Below, piece after piece: positions 38,395 to 47,275 of a stretch of 53,409 nucleotides of DNA. The stretch spans positions 1 to 53,409 of the forward strand of contig JASHSP010000042.1 in assembly GCA_030038655.1 (NCBI GenBank). Direction: 5' to 3'. Under the pieces are notes generated by a model, which was not told the origin of the DNA, did no database searches, and saw only the letters and a list, made by a program, of their open reading frames with translations. Every line of letters begins with the position of its first letter. The stretch's first letter is position 1. Source of the DNA: Thermoplasmata archaeon (GTDB lineage: Archaea > Thermoplasmatota > Thermoplasmata > Lutacidiplasmatales > UBA184). A program made the position numbers and the translations under genes.

Positions 38395-39084
38395 ATGCCT
38401 CCGCACGGGAAGGACGGGGACCGCCCGCGAGCGTGGCTCTCGTGGAGCAGCGGAAAGGACTCCGCCTTCGCGCTCGGGGAGGTCCTACGGTCGCGAGAGT
38501 ACGACGTGGTCGCCTTGCTGACCACGCTCAGCTCCGAGTTCGGCCGAGTGTCGATGCACGGCGTCCGCGAAGACCTCCTGGACCGTCAGGCGCGGACCGT
38601 GGGGCTACCGCTCGAGAAGATCTGGATCCCGTACCCCTGCCCGAACGAAGTGTACGAGCGCGAGATGTCGAGGGGGCTCGAAAAGGCGAAGTCGGACGGG
38701 GTTCGGCACGTGGTGTTCGGCGATCTCTTCCTCGAGGACATCCGACGCTACCGCGAGTCGCGTCTCGAGTCGGTCGGAATGCGCGGGCTCTTCCCGCTCT
38801 GGGGGCGGAACACCGCCGAGCTGGCCCGGGCGATGATCGCGGGCGGGATCCGGGCCCGGATCGCGTCGCTCGATACCCGACAGCTTCCTCGTACGTTCGC
38901 GGGGCGGGAGTTCAACGAGGAGCTCCTCGAAGCGCTTCCCCCGAACGTCGACCCGTGCGGGGAACGAGGCGAGTTCCATACCTTTGTCACCGACGCCCGT
39001 TACTTCCACGAGCCCGTGAGCGTGAAGGTCGGCCCGGTGGTCGAGCGAGACGGGTTCGCGTTCGCCGACCTGACCGCCGCGTGA
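38395..39084 (+). CDS. PP-loop ATPase, DUF71/diphthine-ammonia ligase-like
   Basis: RAWLSWSSGKDSAFALGEVL...HVVFGDLFLEDIRRYRE...GMRGLFPLWGRNTAELARAMI...FNEELLEALPPNVDPCGERGEFHTFVTD. Confidence 0.9.
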   Translation: MPPHGKDGDRPRAWLSWSSGKDSAFALGEVLRSREYDVVALLTTLSSEFGRVSMHGVREDLLDRQARTVGLPLEKIWIPYPCPNEVYEREMSRGLEKAKSDGVRHVVFGDLFLEDIRRYRESRLESVGMRGLFPLWGRNTAELARAMIAGGIRARIASLDTRQLPRTFAGREFNEELLEALPPNVDPCGERGEFHTFVTDARYFHEPVSVKVGPVVERDGFAFADLTAA

Positions 39085-39226
39085 GGACGCCGAGCCGCCG
39101 GGGGCGCCCGCGGCCACGTACCGGGCTCGCCCGGCAGGGTCGGCCCCGGCCCTCGTCCCCCCCAGGGCGGCAGCGCGGGCATAGGGGTAAGCCCGGGTAG
39201 AAATACTCCCGCCGTTAGCCACGGGC

Positions 39227-39811
39227 ATGCAGGGGGCGAATTGCGCCAACTGCGGGGCCCCGGGGACTCCCGGCGCCGCGTTCTGCGCTTACTGCGGGAG
39301 CCCGATGCCGGGGGCTCCCGCACCCCTTCCGAGCGCTACAGGTCCCGCGTTCGCTCGTCCGCCACCCGGCTACTCAATGCCCTACGGGCAACCACCGCCA
39401 CCGCGGCGGCGCTCCCGATTGGTCATCACCGTCGTCGTGATCGTAGTGGTCCTGCTGGTCGTCGGGGCCATCGCGTTCGTCTTCCTCCTTCCCGCCCCGG
39501 CGCCGATCCAGGTCGGACAGATCAACATCTACGCCCCGGACTTGGTGTGCGGGCTGGCCGCGACCCCTCCGTACTACTACCCGGGATTCAACAACTCGAC
39601 CGGGGTCAACATGAGCTTCGAGTTCTACGTGCCGAACTTCAACGCCACCAACTGCACCGTGCACTCGCTCGTCACGAACACGTCGGGGTTCAAGGTCACC
39701 TACGCGCAGCTGCCCCTGCCGATCGTCGCGCGCTCGAACGCCACGATGAACGTTTCCATACTCCTTCCCGGCTCGTCGTTCTCGGGCAATCTCAACCTCG
39801 TCTTCGATTGA
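39227..39811 (+). CDS. Zinc-ribbon protein with TM anchor and extracytoplasmic domain
   Basis: CANCGAPGTPGAAFCAYCGSPMPG; LVITVVVIVVVLLVVGAIAFVFLLP; sequon-rich C-terminal domain. Confidence 0.78.
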   Translation: MQGANCANCGAPGTPGAAFCAYCGSPMPGAPAPLPSATGPAFARPPPGYSMPYGQPPPPRRRSRLVITVVVIVVVLLVVGAIAFVFLLPAPAPIQVGQINIYAPDLVCGLAATPPYYYPGFNNSTGVNMSFEFYVPNFNATNCTVHSLVTNTSGFKVTYAQLPLPIVARSNATMNVSILLPGSSFSGNLNLVFD

Positions 39812-39825
39812 GCCCGGACCGGTCG

Positions 39826-40221
39826 TCAGCGAAGGGCGACCGGCTGCGGGGCGGTCGGGTCGGCCTCGACTAGCACGGCGGTCCCGTAGGCCAGGATCTC
39901 GCTCATGACCTCGCTGAGCTCGGAGGAGGCGAAGCCCACGCCGATCACGGCGTTCGCCCCGAGCGCCTGTGCGTGCTGCTGGAGCCGCTCGAGGGCCTGG
40001 TGGCGGGTCTGATCGAGCAGCTGGGTGTACTCGGTGATCTCGCCGCCGCCCAGCGCCCGCAGCCCGGCCGTGATGTTTCGTCCGAGCCCGCGCGACCGGA
40101 CGATGAGCCCCCACGTGACGCCGAGCACCCGTACGATCCGGCATCCCGGAACGTACGGTGTCGTCACGGCGATCACGCTCGGGGGAGGGACGCCGGACTG
40201 CAGCGGGGGGGTCGCCGTCAT
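39826..40221 (-). CDS. YbjQ/UPF0145 family protein
   Basis: IAVTTPYVPGCRIVRVLGVTWGLIVRSRGLGRNITAGLRALGGGEITEYTQLLDQTRHQALERLQQHAQALGANAVIGVGFASSEL. Confidence 0.88.
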   Translation of the reverse strand: MTATPPLQSGVPPPSVIAVTTPYVPGCRIVRVLGVTWGLIVRSRGLGRNITAGLRALGGGEITEYTQLLDQTRHQALERLQQHAQALGANAVIGVGFASSELSEVMSEILAYGTAVLVEADPTAPQPVALR

Positions 40222-40276
40222 GCCGCCGCGAGGCCGCGGGGTTCCATAAGCTTCGTTCCGGGGTGCCTCCCAGCGG

Positions 40277-40980
40277 CTACGGCGGGCCTCGCCCCCCGGG
40301 CAGGCCCCCCGGGGAGCGCAGGAACGCCGCGGCGACCGACCCGACCGCCGAGAGGGGAATCTTGTCCCCCGCCCGGATCGACGTCCAGGCCGGGGACTTC
40401 TCGCAGATCAGCCACCCTTCGCGCCAGTGCGCCGGGTCGGTGAGTCGCACCTCGAGGACCATGTCCATCGCCATCCGCCCCAGTCCGCTCGTGCCGGACA
40501 ATCCGAACATCGGGATCAATCCTGCGGCGAGGTGGGCGTCGATCAGCGGCCGGACCGCTTCGGGCGAGCGGGGATAGTAATCGCGCACCCGCTCCGAGTT
40601 CGATACCACTAGAACTCGGCCCCGCGGGGCCGGACCGAGATCGGCGACGATCGTCTGCGTCAGCGACGGCAGGCGAAGAAAGTCGGCGAAGGCGCCCACG
40701 TCCTGGTTCGGGTCGTCGGATCGGACCACCCGGACAATCGCCTCGGGCTTGAGCGCCTGGGGCGGCGTGAGATCGGCCATCCGTCGGGTGAAGAACAGGC
40801 GGTGGTCCGGGATCCACCCCAGCTCCACCGGACCGGCCTCCTCCGGTTCGTCCGTGGGAAGCCGGATGTCCAGCCACGCGAACTCGGGGTCGATCTCAGT
40901 CGCGATCGCGAACAGGACCCGGTTCACCGCCGCCCGCGAGCTCCCCCAGACGAACGTGGGGCACCGGGCTCCGCCCATCG
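40277..40980 (-). CDS. Hypothetical protein, possibly a degenerate RecA/KaiC-fold protein
   Basis: CPTFVWGSSRAAVNRVLFAIATEIDPEFAWLDIRL...RGRVLVVSNSERVRDYYP; start at 40980 or upstream. Confidence 0.45.
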
Positions 40981-41106
40981 GGTCGAACCCGTTGGGCCGG
41001 CTTGTCGGAGGGCTGGCGCGCACCACACTCGGAAGCGGGAACGGAGAGATAACCCGGCGGACCGCCCGCACCCGAGCGGACCGTACGGTAAAGGAGTAAT
41101 TCGGGG

Positions 41107-41688
41107 TTACCGGCCCCGTCGCGCGCGGTGGGGCCGCGCGCGGACCGTCCGAGAGGAGGGGCGCTTCCGGGCGGGGAGGACTCCCAAGCGACGTGCCAGC
41201 CGCAGGTGATCGGCCTCGTCGACCCACTCCACCTTCAGGTACTCGAGGAGCTGGGCGTTCGACATCCCGATCCGCCGACCCTCCTTGACGGTGAACGCGT
41301 ACGCCTCGATCTCGGTGGGCGTGTCGACGTACTTCCTCTTCCGGTCGAACAAGGGACGACCGGCGCGGAACTGCTTCACGTGGCAGAGCTCGTGCACGAC
41401 GTCGAGGTAGAGGGTCCGGAGATCGCTCGTCCGCAGGTGATGGCTGCTGACGATCAGGTGGCCGTCCTCGTCGCTGGTCCCCATGTATCCGAACGGCGGG
41501 GAGAAGAACTCGACCTTGAGGGCCCTCAGGATGGTCGGCGCGCTCCGCCCGAACAGCTCGCGGATCGGGGGCGTGCTCGCAAACCCTCGAAAGAACTGCT
41601 CGAACGGGTAGAGCCGGATCGGAGCGCGTCGGTGTACGCGCACGCCGAACCCAGACTCGATCCTCGGGTATCGGGGCTTCCGCGGCAC
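41107..41688 (-). CDS. Putative zincin-like metallopeptidase
   Basis: LDVVHELCHVKQFRAGRPLF...DTPTEIEAYAFTVKEGRRIG (HExxH followed by an ExEA helix). Confidence 0.6.
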   Translation of the reverse strand: MPRKPRYPRIESGFGVRVHRRAPIRLYPFEQFFRGFASTPPIRELFGRSAPTILRALKVEFFSPPFGYMGTSDEDGHLIVSSHHLRTSDLRTLYLDVVHELCHVKQFRAGRPLFDRKRKYVDTPTEIEAYAFTVKEGRRIGMSNAQLLEYLKVEWVDEADHLRLARRLGVLPARKRPSSRTVRARPHRARRGR

Positions 41689-41829
41689 GCTCGAGGGAGC
41701 CGCGACGGTGCTTATCGGCTTCGCCGGGCGCGAGACGGGCGGGGCGGGAACCGCCGGCCCGCGTCCGACCCGGGGACTGCGGGACCATCCTTTTTATCCC
41801 GGGGCCACGGGTCTTCGTCCGCGAACGCG

Positions 41830-42240
41830 ATGAACGGCCCGGGATCCTACTACCGCATGCCGGGCGCGGACCCTCGGGATCGGCTGCGTCGACTCCGCCG
41901 GACGATCCTCGTCGTGACCGCGGCGTTCGTCCTCGGCGCAGCGCTGGTCCTGCTGGTACTCCTGGACCCCACCCTGTTCGGTCTGGCGGCCCCGACCTAC
42001 CCGTACCGCTTCGGCGTGTTCGGGGGCGTTTTCTTCGTGTTCTTCATCCTGATCGTCGGGTTCTTCATCGTCCGGGTCCTGTTCTGGAGCTCCCGCGCCG
42101 CGCGGTATGGTGGGCGTGGCGGCTCCGGTCCGAATCGCCCGGCGATGATCGCCCGCATGCGGTACGCTCGCGGGGAGATCTCGCGGGAACAGTACGAGCA
42201 GATCATGCAGGACCTCGGCCGACGCCCCGGAGCCCCGTAG
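41830..42240 (+). CDS. Two-TM membrane protein with C-terminal SHOCT-like domain
   Basis: TILVVTAAFVLGAALVLLVLL...FGVFGGVFFVFFILIVGFFIVRVLF...MIARMRYARGEISREQYEQIMQDL. Confidence 0.78.
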   Translation: MNGPGSYYRMPGADPRDRLRRLRRTILVVTAAFVLGAALVLLVLLDPTLFGLAAPTYPYRFGVFGGVFFVFFILIVGFFIVRVLFWSSRAARYGGRGGSGPNRPAMIARMRYARGEISREQYEQIMQDLGRRPGAP

Positions 42241-42383
42241 ACGGTCCCCTTCGTACCGCCGGCGGATTCCGCGGGCCGGAGCCTTCGCCGCTCGAACGCC
42301 GCTCGGTCGCGGCGGATGCCTCGGCTCCCGGAGCCGCGGGTTGCCGGGAACGATTAAACGCGCAGGCGGCGTCCGCGCGACCG

Positions 42384-42806
42384 ATGATCTGGGACCGCAG
42401 GCGGGTGGTCGTCGGGTACATCCTGACCCTCGTGGGACTTCTCCTTGCGTTCATCGTCGCGGACCTGATCCCGACCCCCCAACCGCCGGCCTGCTACACC
42501 GCCGTGTGCAACCTGGCATACGTCGTGGACCTGATCGGCCTCGCCGTGATCATCGCCGGGATGGTCGCGATGGGCCTGGCGCTGTTCCCGCGGGGACCGG
42601 CGATCCGGGGCCCCGCCGATGCCCCGGCGAACCCTCAGTACTCCTTCCTCCCACCGGGACCGTCCTCGGGAACCGGTGGCGGGGCTCCGCCAGCGCAACC
42701 CTCCGCGCTCCCGTCACGCGCCGTTACGAACTGCCCCGGGTGCGGCGCTCCGGTCACCTCGGCGTACGGTTTCTGCCCCCGCTGCGGACGAAACCTCCCG
42801 AAGTAG
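42384..42806 (+). CDS. Membrane protein with C-terminal zinc ribbon
   Basis: Two TM segments; NCPGCGAPVTSAYGFCPRCGRNLPK. Confidence 0.78.
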   Translation: MIWDRRRVVVGYILTLVGLLLAFIVADLIPTPQPPACYTAVCNLAYVVDLIGLAVIIAGMVAMGLALFPRGPAIRGPADAPANPQYSFLPPGPSSGTGGGAPPAQPSALPSRAVTNCPGCGAPVTSAYGFCPRCGRNLPK

Positions 42807-42924
42807 GGTGACCCGATCGGCCCCACCGGTGACGTGCGCCGAAGCCGAACCGACACGACCCGGGGCCCACGGAAACCCCGGCGGGCGTAAGTACTGCACC
42901 GCGCTTCCCCCGTAGGTAGCGCGC

Positions 42925-43239
42925 ATGTACTGTCAGAACTGCGCCCACGAACTGCCGTCCGGAGCGACAGCCTGTCCCTCGTGCGGCTTCGCCGTGCCGG
43001 GGTCCGGATCCCACGCCGGGTCTTCCGGCCCGTCGTCGCTCGACCAGGTCCTCCACGAGACCAAACGGGCGGCCCAGGACCTTGCGGCGTCCGCCGGCAA
43101 ACTGTCCGAGCGTCTCCTGGCGAAGGCCGGCACGGCGGCGAAGGACCCCACGGGCTCGGCCAAGAAGGCAGTCAAGCGGGTCGCGCACGAGCTCGAGGAA
43201 GCCTCCCGCGAGATCGACCGCATCCTCCGCGACCTCTGA
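42925..43239 (+). CDS. Small N-terminal zinc-ribbon protein with helical tail
   Basis: MYCQNCAHELPSGATACPSCGFAVPGSG... Confidence 0.75.
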   Translation: MYCQNCAHELPSGATACPSCGFAVPGSGSHAGSSGPSSLDQVLHETKRAAQDLAASAGKLSERLLAKAGTAAKDPTGSAKKAVKRVAHELEEASREIDRILRDL

Positions 43240-43325
43240 ACGGGCTTGACCCCCGGGGTCCCGGTCTCCGCGCGACCCGGTGGGGGGTCGGGGGCCCGGC
43301 CGCAACCGTTTACCGGCCGGCCTCC

Positions 43326-43547
43326 ATGCCGCCGCGAGGTGGCGACATGGTCCAGAAAGTGTCCGAAGTGGTCGGGACTTCGACGACGGGGTTCGCGAAG
43401 GCGGCCGAGAACGCCGTGGAGACGGCCGCGAAGACGGTTCGCAACCTGCGATGGTTCCGGGTGACCGAGCTCGAGGGGAAGGTCGAGAACCAGCGGATCA
43501 AGGAGTATCACGCGACGGTCAAGATCTACTTCGACCTGGAGTCGTAG
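43326..43547 (+). CDS. Dodecin family protein
   Basis: MVQKVSEVVGTSTTGFAKAAENAVETAAKTVRNLRWFRVTELEGKVENQRIKEYHATVKIYFDLES; start 43326 or 43347. Confidence 0.85.
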   Translation: MPPRGGDMVQKVSEVVGTSTTGFAKAAENAVETAAKTVRNLRWFRVTELEGKVENQRIKEYHATVKIYFDLES

Positions 43548-43726
43548 GGCGGGCGCACCCCCGCAGACCCCCCCCGACGGGCCCGAGGCAAGGGGCCGAC
43601 TGGGACCCTCCTCCTGGTGCGCCGGCGGACCAGCACCGGGTCGTAGCCCTCCGGAGGAGTGACCGGGCGAGCCGCTAATATCCGGACCCCGGCTCCCTCC
43701 GGCCGACGGGATCCGCCCGCGGAGCG

Positions 43727-45028
43727 ATGTTCACGGTCTACAACGGACTCTCCGTCGCCATCACGGCGGTCTTCGCGGTCATCGGCTTGCTGATGCTGCT
43801 CGACCGGTCCCCTCCCGGGAGCCGATGGCGCGGCGTCCTTTCCGACCGCGCTCGGAGGCTCCTGGGGCCGGGCGGCATCGCACGGATCACCTGGGTCCCC
43901 ATCGCCCTCGCGGCCGCGGTAGGGTACGCGGCCGTGGTGGGGTTCAACCTCTCCGTTGGGCTCTACGCCTGCCACGGGACGTCGGGCTCGGCGGACCTGG
44001 TCGGGATGTACCACTCGGGCCAGGCGTTCTGGGGGGGCCGCGACCCGTTCAACGTTCCCGACTGCGGTGGGTCCACGATCCAGGTCCCGTACGGGCTGAC
44101 CGCGGTGATCCTGGACGCCCTCGGGAGCCTCGGCGGGCTCGCGGGGACCAGCGCGGTCTGGGGACTCGTGGCCGTCGCCCTGGTCCCCCTCGCGTGGTTC
44201 TCGACCGACGGTGACCGGCGATACCTCACCCTCTTCCTCGCGTTCTCGCCCGTCTACTTCCCCCTCGTCTCGGGACAGATCGATGGCGCCTCCAACGCGA
44301 TCACGCCGGTCGCGGTGCTCACCGCCGTGATCCTCGGCGCGCGGTCGGAGAAGATCGGAGGGGCGCTCGGAGGCGTCCTGGCAACCGCGCGCTTTCCGTC
44401 GCTCTTCCCCATCCTCGCCGCGATGGGCGGGTTCCGGCGCCGATTCCTGGGCGCGGCCGTGGCGGCCGCGACGTTCGGGGCCGTCACCGCCGTCGCCTAC
44501 CTCGTCTGGCGCTCGCAGTTCCTCGACGTCGTCTTCCTCTCGCAGGTGAACCGACGGTCGTTCTCCCTCAACGCCTGGGGGATCCTGTTCGACCACGGCT
44601 GGCTGCCGGCCAGCACGGGCGTCTCGCTCCTGCAGGCCGGGCTCACCCTGGCCGTCACGGTGGCCGCGTTCTTCATCGCCCGCTCCGCGCTCCGTTCCGC
44701 TGCGATCACGCTCACGGGGGTCGCGCTCGTGACGCAGTTCCTGTCGTTCAACATCCTCGCGGGGCTCCTCCCGGTCGGGCTGGTCGGGCATCGCCCCCGA
44801 TGGTGGCTGTGGGCCGTCGCGACCGTGGGCGCGATGAACTACGACGTCGCGCTCAACGTGCTCGCCTGGAACGACGGGATCTACTGGCCGACCGAGCTCC
44901 TGGACGCGCTGCTCACGGTCCTGCTGGTAGGGCTCTTCGTCGAGCTCTGGAAAGGCGGCCGGGCGACCTCACCGGCGCCGTCGGCCGGTCCCGGCGGCGA
45001 CGGAGCGACGGCCGCGCGGAGCCTGTAG
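43727..45028 (+). CDS. Multi-TM protein, possibly GT-C/GT87-like glycosyltransferase
   Basis: Many TM segments; YHSGQAFWGGRDPFNVPDCGGSTIQVPYGLTAVILD; GALGGVLATARFPSLFP. Confidence 0.55.
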   Translation: MFTVYNGLSVAITAVFAVIGLLMLLDRSPPGSRWRGVLSDRARRLLGPGGIARITWVPIALAAAVGYAAVVGFNLSVGLYACHGTSGSADLVGMYHSGQAFWGGRDPFNVPDCGGSTIQVPYGLTAVILDALGSLGGLAGTSAVWGLVAVALVPLAWFSTDGDRRYLTLFLAFSPVYFPLVSGQIDGASNAITPVAVLTAVILGARSEKIGGALGGVLATARFPSLFPILAAMGGFRRRFLGAAVAAATFGAVTAVAYLVWRSQFLDVVFLSQVNRRSFSLNAWGILFDHGWLPASTGVSLLQAGLTLAVTVAAFFIARSALRSAAITLTGVALVTQFLSFNILAGLLPVGLVGHRPRWWLWAVATVGAMNYDVALNVLAWNDGIYWPTELLDALLTVLLVGLFVELWKGGRATSPAPSAGPGGDGATAARSL

Positions 45029-45574
45029 GTCGAGCCGCATCTCGTTCCCCGAGACGAACCCGAGCTTCGCGTACACGGGGCGGCCCATCGTAGAGGCGTT
45101 GAGGTAGATCCGGGCGTAGCCGCGGGCCCTCGCCCACGCCACCATCCAGGTCACGATCCGGGACGCCAGTCCGAGCCGCCGGAACGCGGGATCCGTGTAC
45201 ATCGACATGATCGTCGGGGTCGTCAGGCGGGCGAACCGCCCGGGACGAGGATGGGCGGGCGCGATCCACAGGACCCCGCTCGCGGCCGCCCGGCCGATCG
45301 GGTCGACCGCGAGGAGGCCGAGGAACTTCCCCCCGGCCATCTCCCGGCGCGCCCAGCGGCGGTACACCCCGTCGGCCCGGTCGAGGTCGCGCGCGGTGCG
45401 CCCTCCGATCTCCTCCCACATGCCGCGCCGGTGGCGGACGAGCACCGGGAGGTCGGCGATGGTGGCGCGGCGCAGCGTGATCGGCCCGCGAGCCTCCCCG
45501 CGCGCGGAGCCCGTGCGCCCCGGGCGGACCGGGACGGCCCGAGGGAGCGCGGGGGGAGCGGCGCGCCGGGCCAT
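44969..45574 (-). CDS. GNAT family N-acetyltransferase
   Basis: ITLRRATIADLPVLVRHRRGMWEEIG...TPTIMSMYTDPAFRRLGLASRIVTWMVAWARARGYARIYLNASTMGRPVYAKLGF. Confidence 0.92.
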   Translation of the reverse strand: MARRAAPPALPRAVPVRPGRTGSARGEARGPITLRRATIADLPVLVRHRRGMWEEIGGRTARDLDRADGVYRRWARREMAGGKFLGLLAVDPIGRAAASGVLWIAPAHPRPGRFARLTTPTIMSMYTDPAFRRLGLASRIVTWMVAWARARGYARIYLNASTMGRPVYAKLGFVSGNEMRLDLQAPRGRRSVAAGTGRRRR

Positions 45575-45581
45575 CGCCGTC

Positions 45582-46976
45582 CTACGTCGCGCTCTTCTTG
45601 ACGTTCGAGACGAGGGCCGCCACGACCGCCTGCGCGTCGCCGTAGACCATCCGCGTGTTGTCCTTGTAGAACAGCTCGTTCTCGAGGCCGGAGAATCCCT
45701 TCCCCTGCCCTCGCTTGATCACGAGCACGTTCTTCGCCTGGTCGACGTCCAGGATCGGCATGCCGTAGAGCGCGCTCCCCTGCCGCCGCGCGGCGGGGTT
45801 CACGACGTCGTTCGCCCCGATGACGAGCACGACGTCGGCGTGCGGGAACTCGGCGTCGATCTCGTCCCGGTCGAACAGCTTGTCGTAGGCGACGCCCGCC
45901 TCGGCGAGCAGGACGTTCATGTGCCCCGGCATCCGGCCCGCGACCGGGTGGATCGCGAACTTGACCGTCACGCCCTTCGCCTCGAGCGCGTCCGCGAGCT
46001 CCTTCACCTTGCCCTGGGCCTGCGCGACCGCCATGCCGTAGCCGGGCGCGATGATCACCTCGCTCGCGTACTCCATCATGACCGCGGCGTCCGCGACGTC
46101 GATCGGCTTCATCGAGCCGGCGATCGTCCCGGCCGCCTCCTCGGTCGCGCCGTAGGCACCAAAGAAGACGTTGCCGATCGACCGGTTCATCGCCCGCGCC
46201 ATGAGCGCGGTGAGGAGCGAGCCCGCGGCGCCGACGAGCACGCCCGCGATCACCATCGCGTACCCCGCGTCGCCGAGGGGGCCGTTGACCAGCGCGAAGC
46301 CGTCCAACCCGACCGCGACGCCCGTGAGCGCGTTGAACAGGCTGATCACGACCGGCATGTCGGCGCCGCCGATCGGCAGCGTGAACAGCACGCCGTAGAG
46401 GATGAGGAACAGGAAGAACGGCAGGAGGTAGAACGCGTGGAGCGTCCAGAACGCGACCCCGCCGAACCCGAGCGAGACCGCCAGGGCCGCGAAGTTGACG
46501 ACCTGGCGCGCCGGGATCACGATCGGCTTCTGGGGCATCCACCCCTGGAGCTTCAGGAACGCGATCATGCTCCCCGAGATCGAGATCGACCCGATCACGG
46601 CCCCGGCGGCGCTCAGGTACGCGGTCGCTCCGCTCGTCAGGCTCCCGAGGAGCTCGACGGCGCCGATCGCGGCGGCGGCCCCCCCGCCCATGCCGTTGAA
46701 GACGGCGACCATCTGCGGCATCGCGGTCATCTTCACGACGCGGGCCCAGTAGTATCCCGCGCCGCCCCCGACGACCACCCCGAGGGCGATCAGCGCGAAG
46801 TTCGAGAACCCCGGCGAGGCGAGGGTCGCGGCCACAGCGACCAGCATCGCGATGCCGGCGTAGACGATCCCCCGGCGGGCGGTCGCGGGGGAACTCATCG
46901 CGCGCAGGCCGAGAATGAACACGATGACCGCCGCGACGTAGACGGCGTCGATCGCGGTCGCGACCCACGCGGTCAC
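45582..46976 (-). CDS. pntB: NAD(P)(+) transhydrogenase subunit beta
   Basis: VKFAIHPVAGRMPGHMNVLLAEAGVAYDKLFDRDEIDAEFPHADVVLVIGANDVVNPAARRQGSALYGMPILDVDQAKNVLVIKRGQGKGFSGLENELFYKDNTRMVYGDA. Confidence 0.96.
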   Translation of the reverse strand: MTAWVATAIDAVYVAAVIVFILGLRAMSSPATARRGIVYAGIAMLVAVAATLASPGFSNFALIALGVVVGGGAGYYWARVVKMTAMPQMVAVFNGMGGGAAAAIGAVELLGSLTSGATAYLSAAGAVIGSISISGSMIAFLKLQGWMPQKPIVIPARQVVNFAALAVSLGFGGVAFWTLHAFYLLPFFLFLILYGVLFTLPIGGADMPVVISLFNALTGVAVGLDGFALVNGPLGDAGYAMVIAGVLVGAAGSLLTALMARAMNRSIGNVFFGAYGATEEAAGTIAGSMKPIDVADAAVMMEYASEVIIAPGYGMAVAQAQGKVKELADALEAKGVTVKFAIHPVAGRMPGHMNVLLAEAGVAYDKLFDRDEIDAEFPHADVVLVIGANDVVNPAARRQGSALYGMPILDVDQAKNVLVIKRGQGKGFSGLENELFYKDNTRMVYGDAQAVVAALVSNVKKSAT

Positions 46977-47275
46977 TTCGAGCCTCCCTTCGACTTCGAC
47001 CGGTCGAACATCGCGAGGATCCGCTCCGTGACGACGTACCCGCCCGTCACGTTCATCGCGCCCATGATCACGGCGACCAGCCCGATTCCCCGTTCGATGT
47101 CGTCCGTGGACAGGCCGAGGGCCACGATCGCCCCGACGAGCACGATCCCGTGGATGAAGTTCGAGCCGCTCATCAGCGGCGTGTGGAGCAGCACGGGCAC
47201 CCGGCTGATCACCTCGTAGCCGACGAACGCGGCGAGGATTGCGATGAACAGGGCCGTCCAGATGTCGGCCGTCAT
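46973..47275 (-). CDS. pntAB: NAD(P) transhydrogenase alpha subunit, membrane part
   Basis: VISRVPVLLHTPLMSGSNFIHGIVLVGAIVALG...IGLVAVIMGAMNVTGGYVVTERIL; 4-bp overlap with pntB. Confidence 0.94.
   Translation of the reverse strand: MTADIWTALFIAILAAFVGYEVISRVPVLLHTPLMSGSNFIHGIVLVGAIVALGLSTDDIERGIGLVAVIMGAMNVTGGYVVTERILAMFDRSKSKGGSK

Noticed and set aside
40277-41788. 503-aa minus-strand ORF as a single gene
   Set aside because: The first half is an out-of-frame shadow of the 41107..41688 peptidase; only the C-terminal part from about 40980 looks like real protein.
45195-47219. 674-aa plus-strand ORF antisense to pntB
   Set aside because: Very Arg/Asp/His-rich, low-complexity product; pntB on the opposite strand is unambiguous. 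Typical high-GC antisense shadow.
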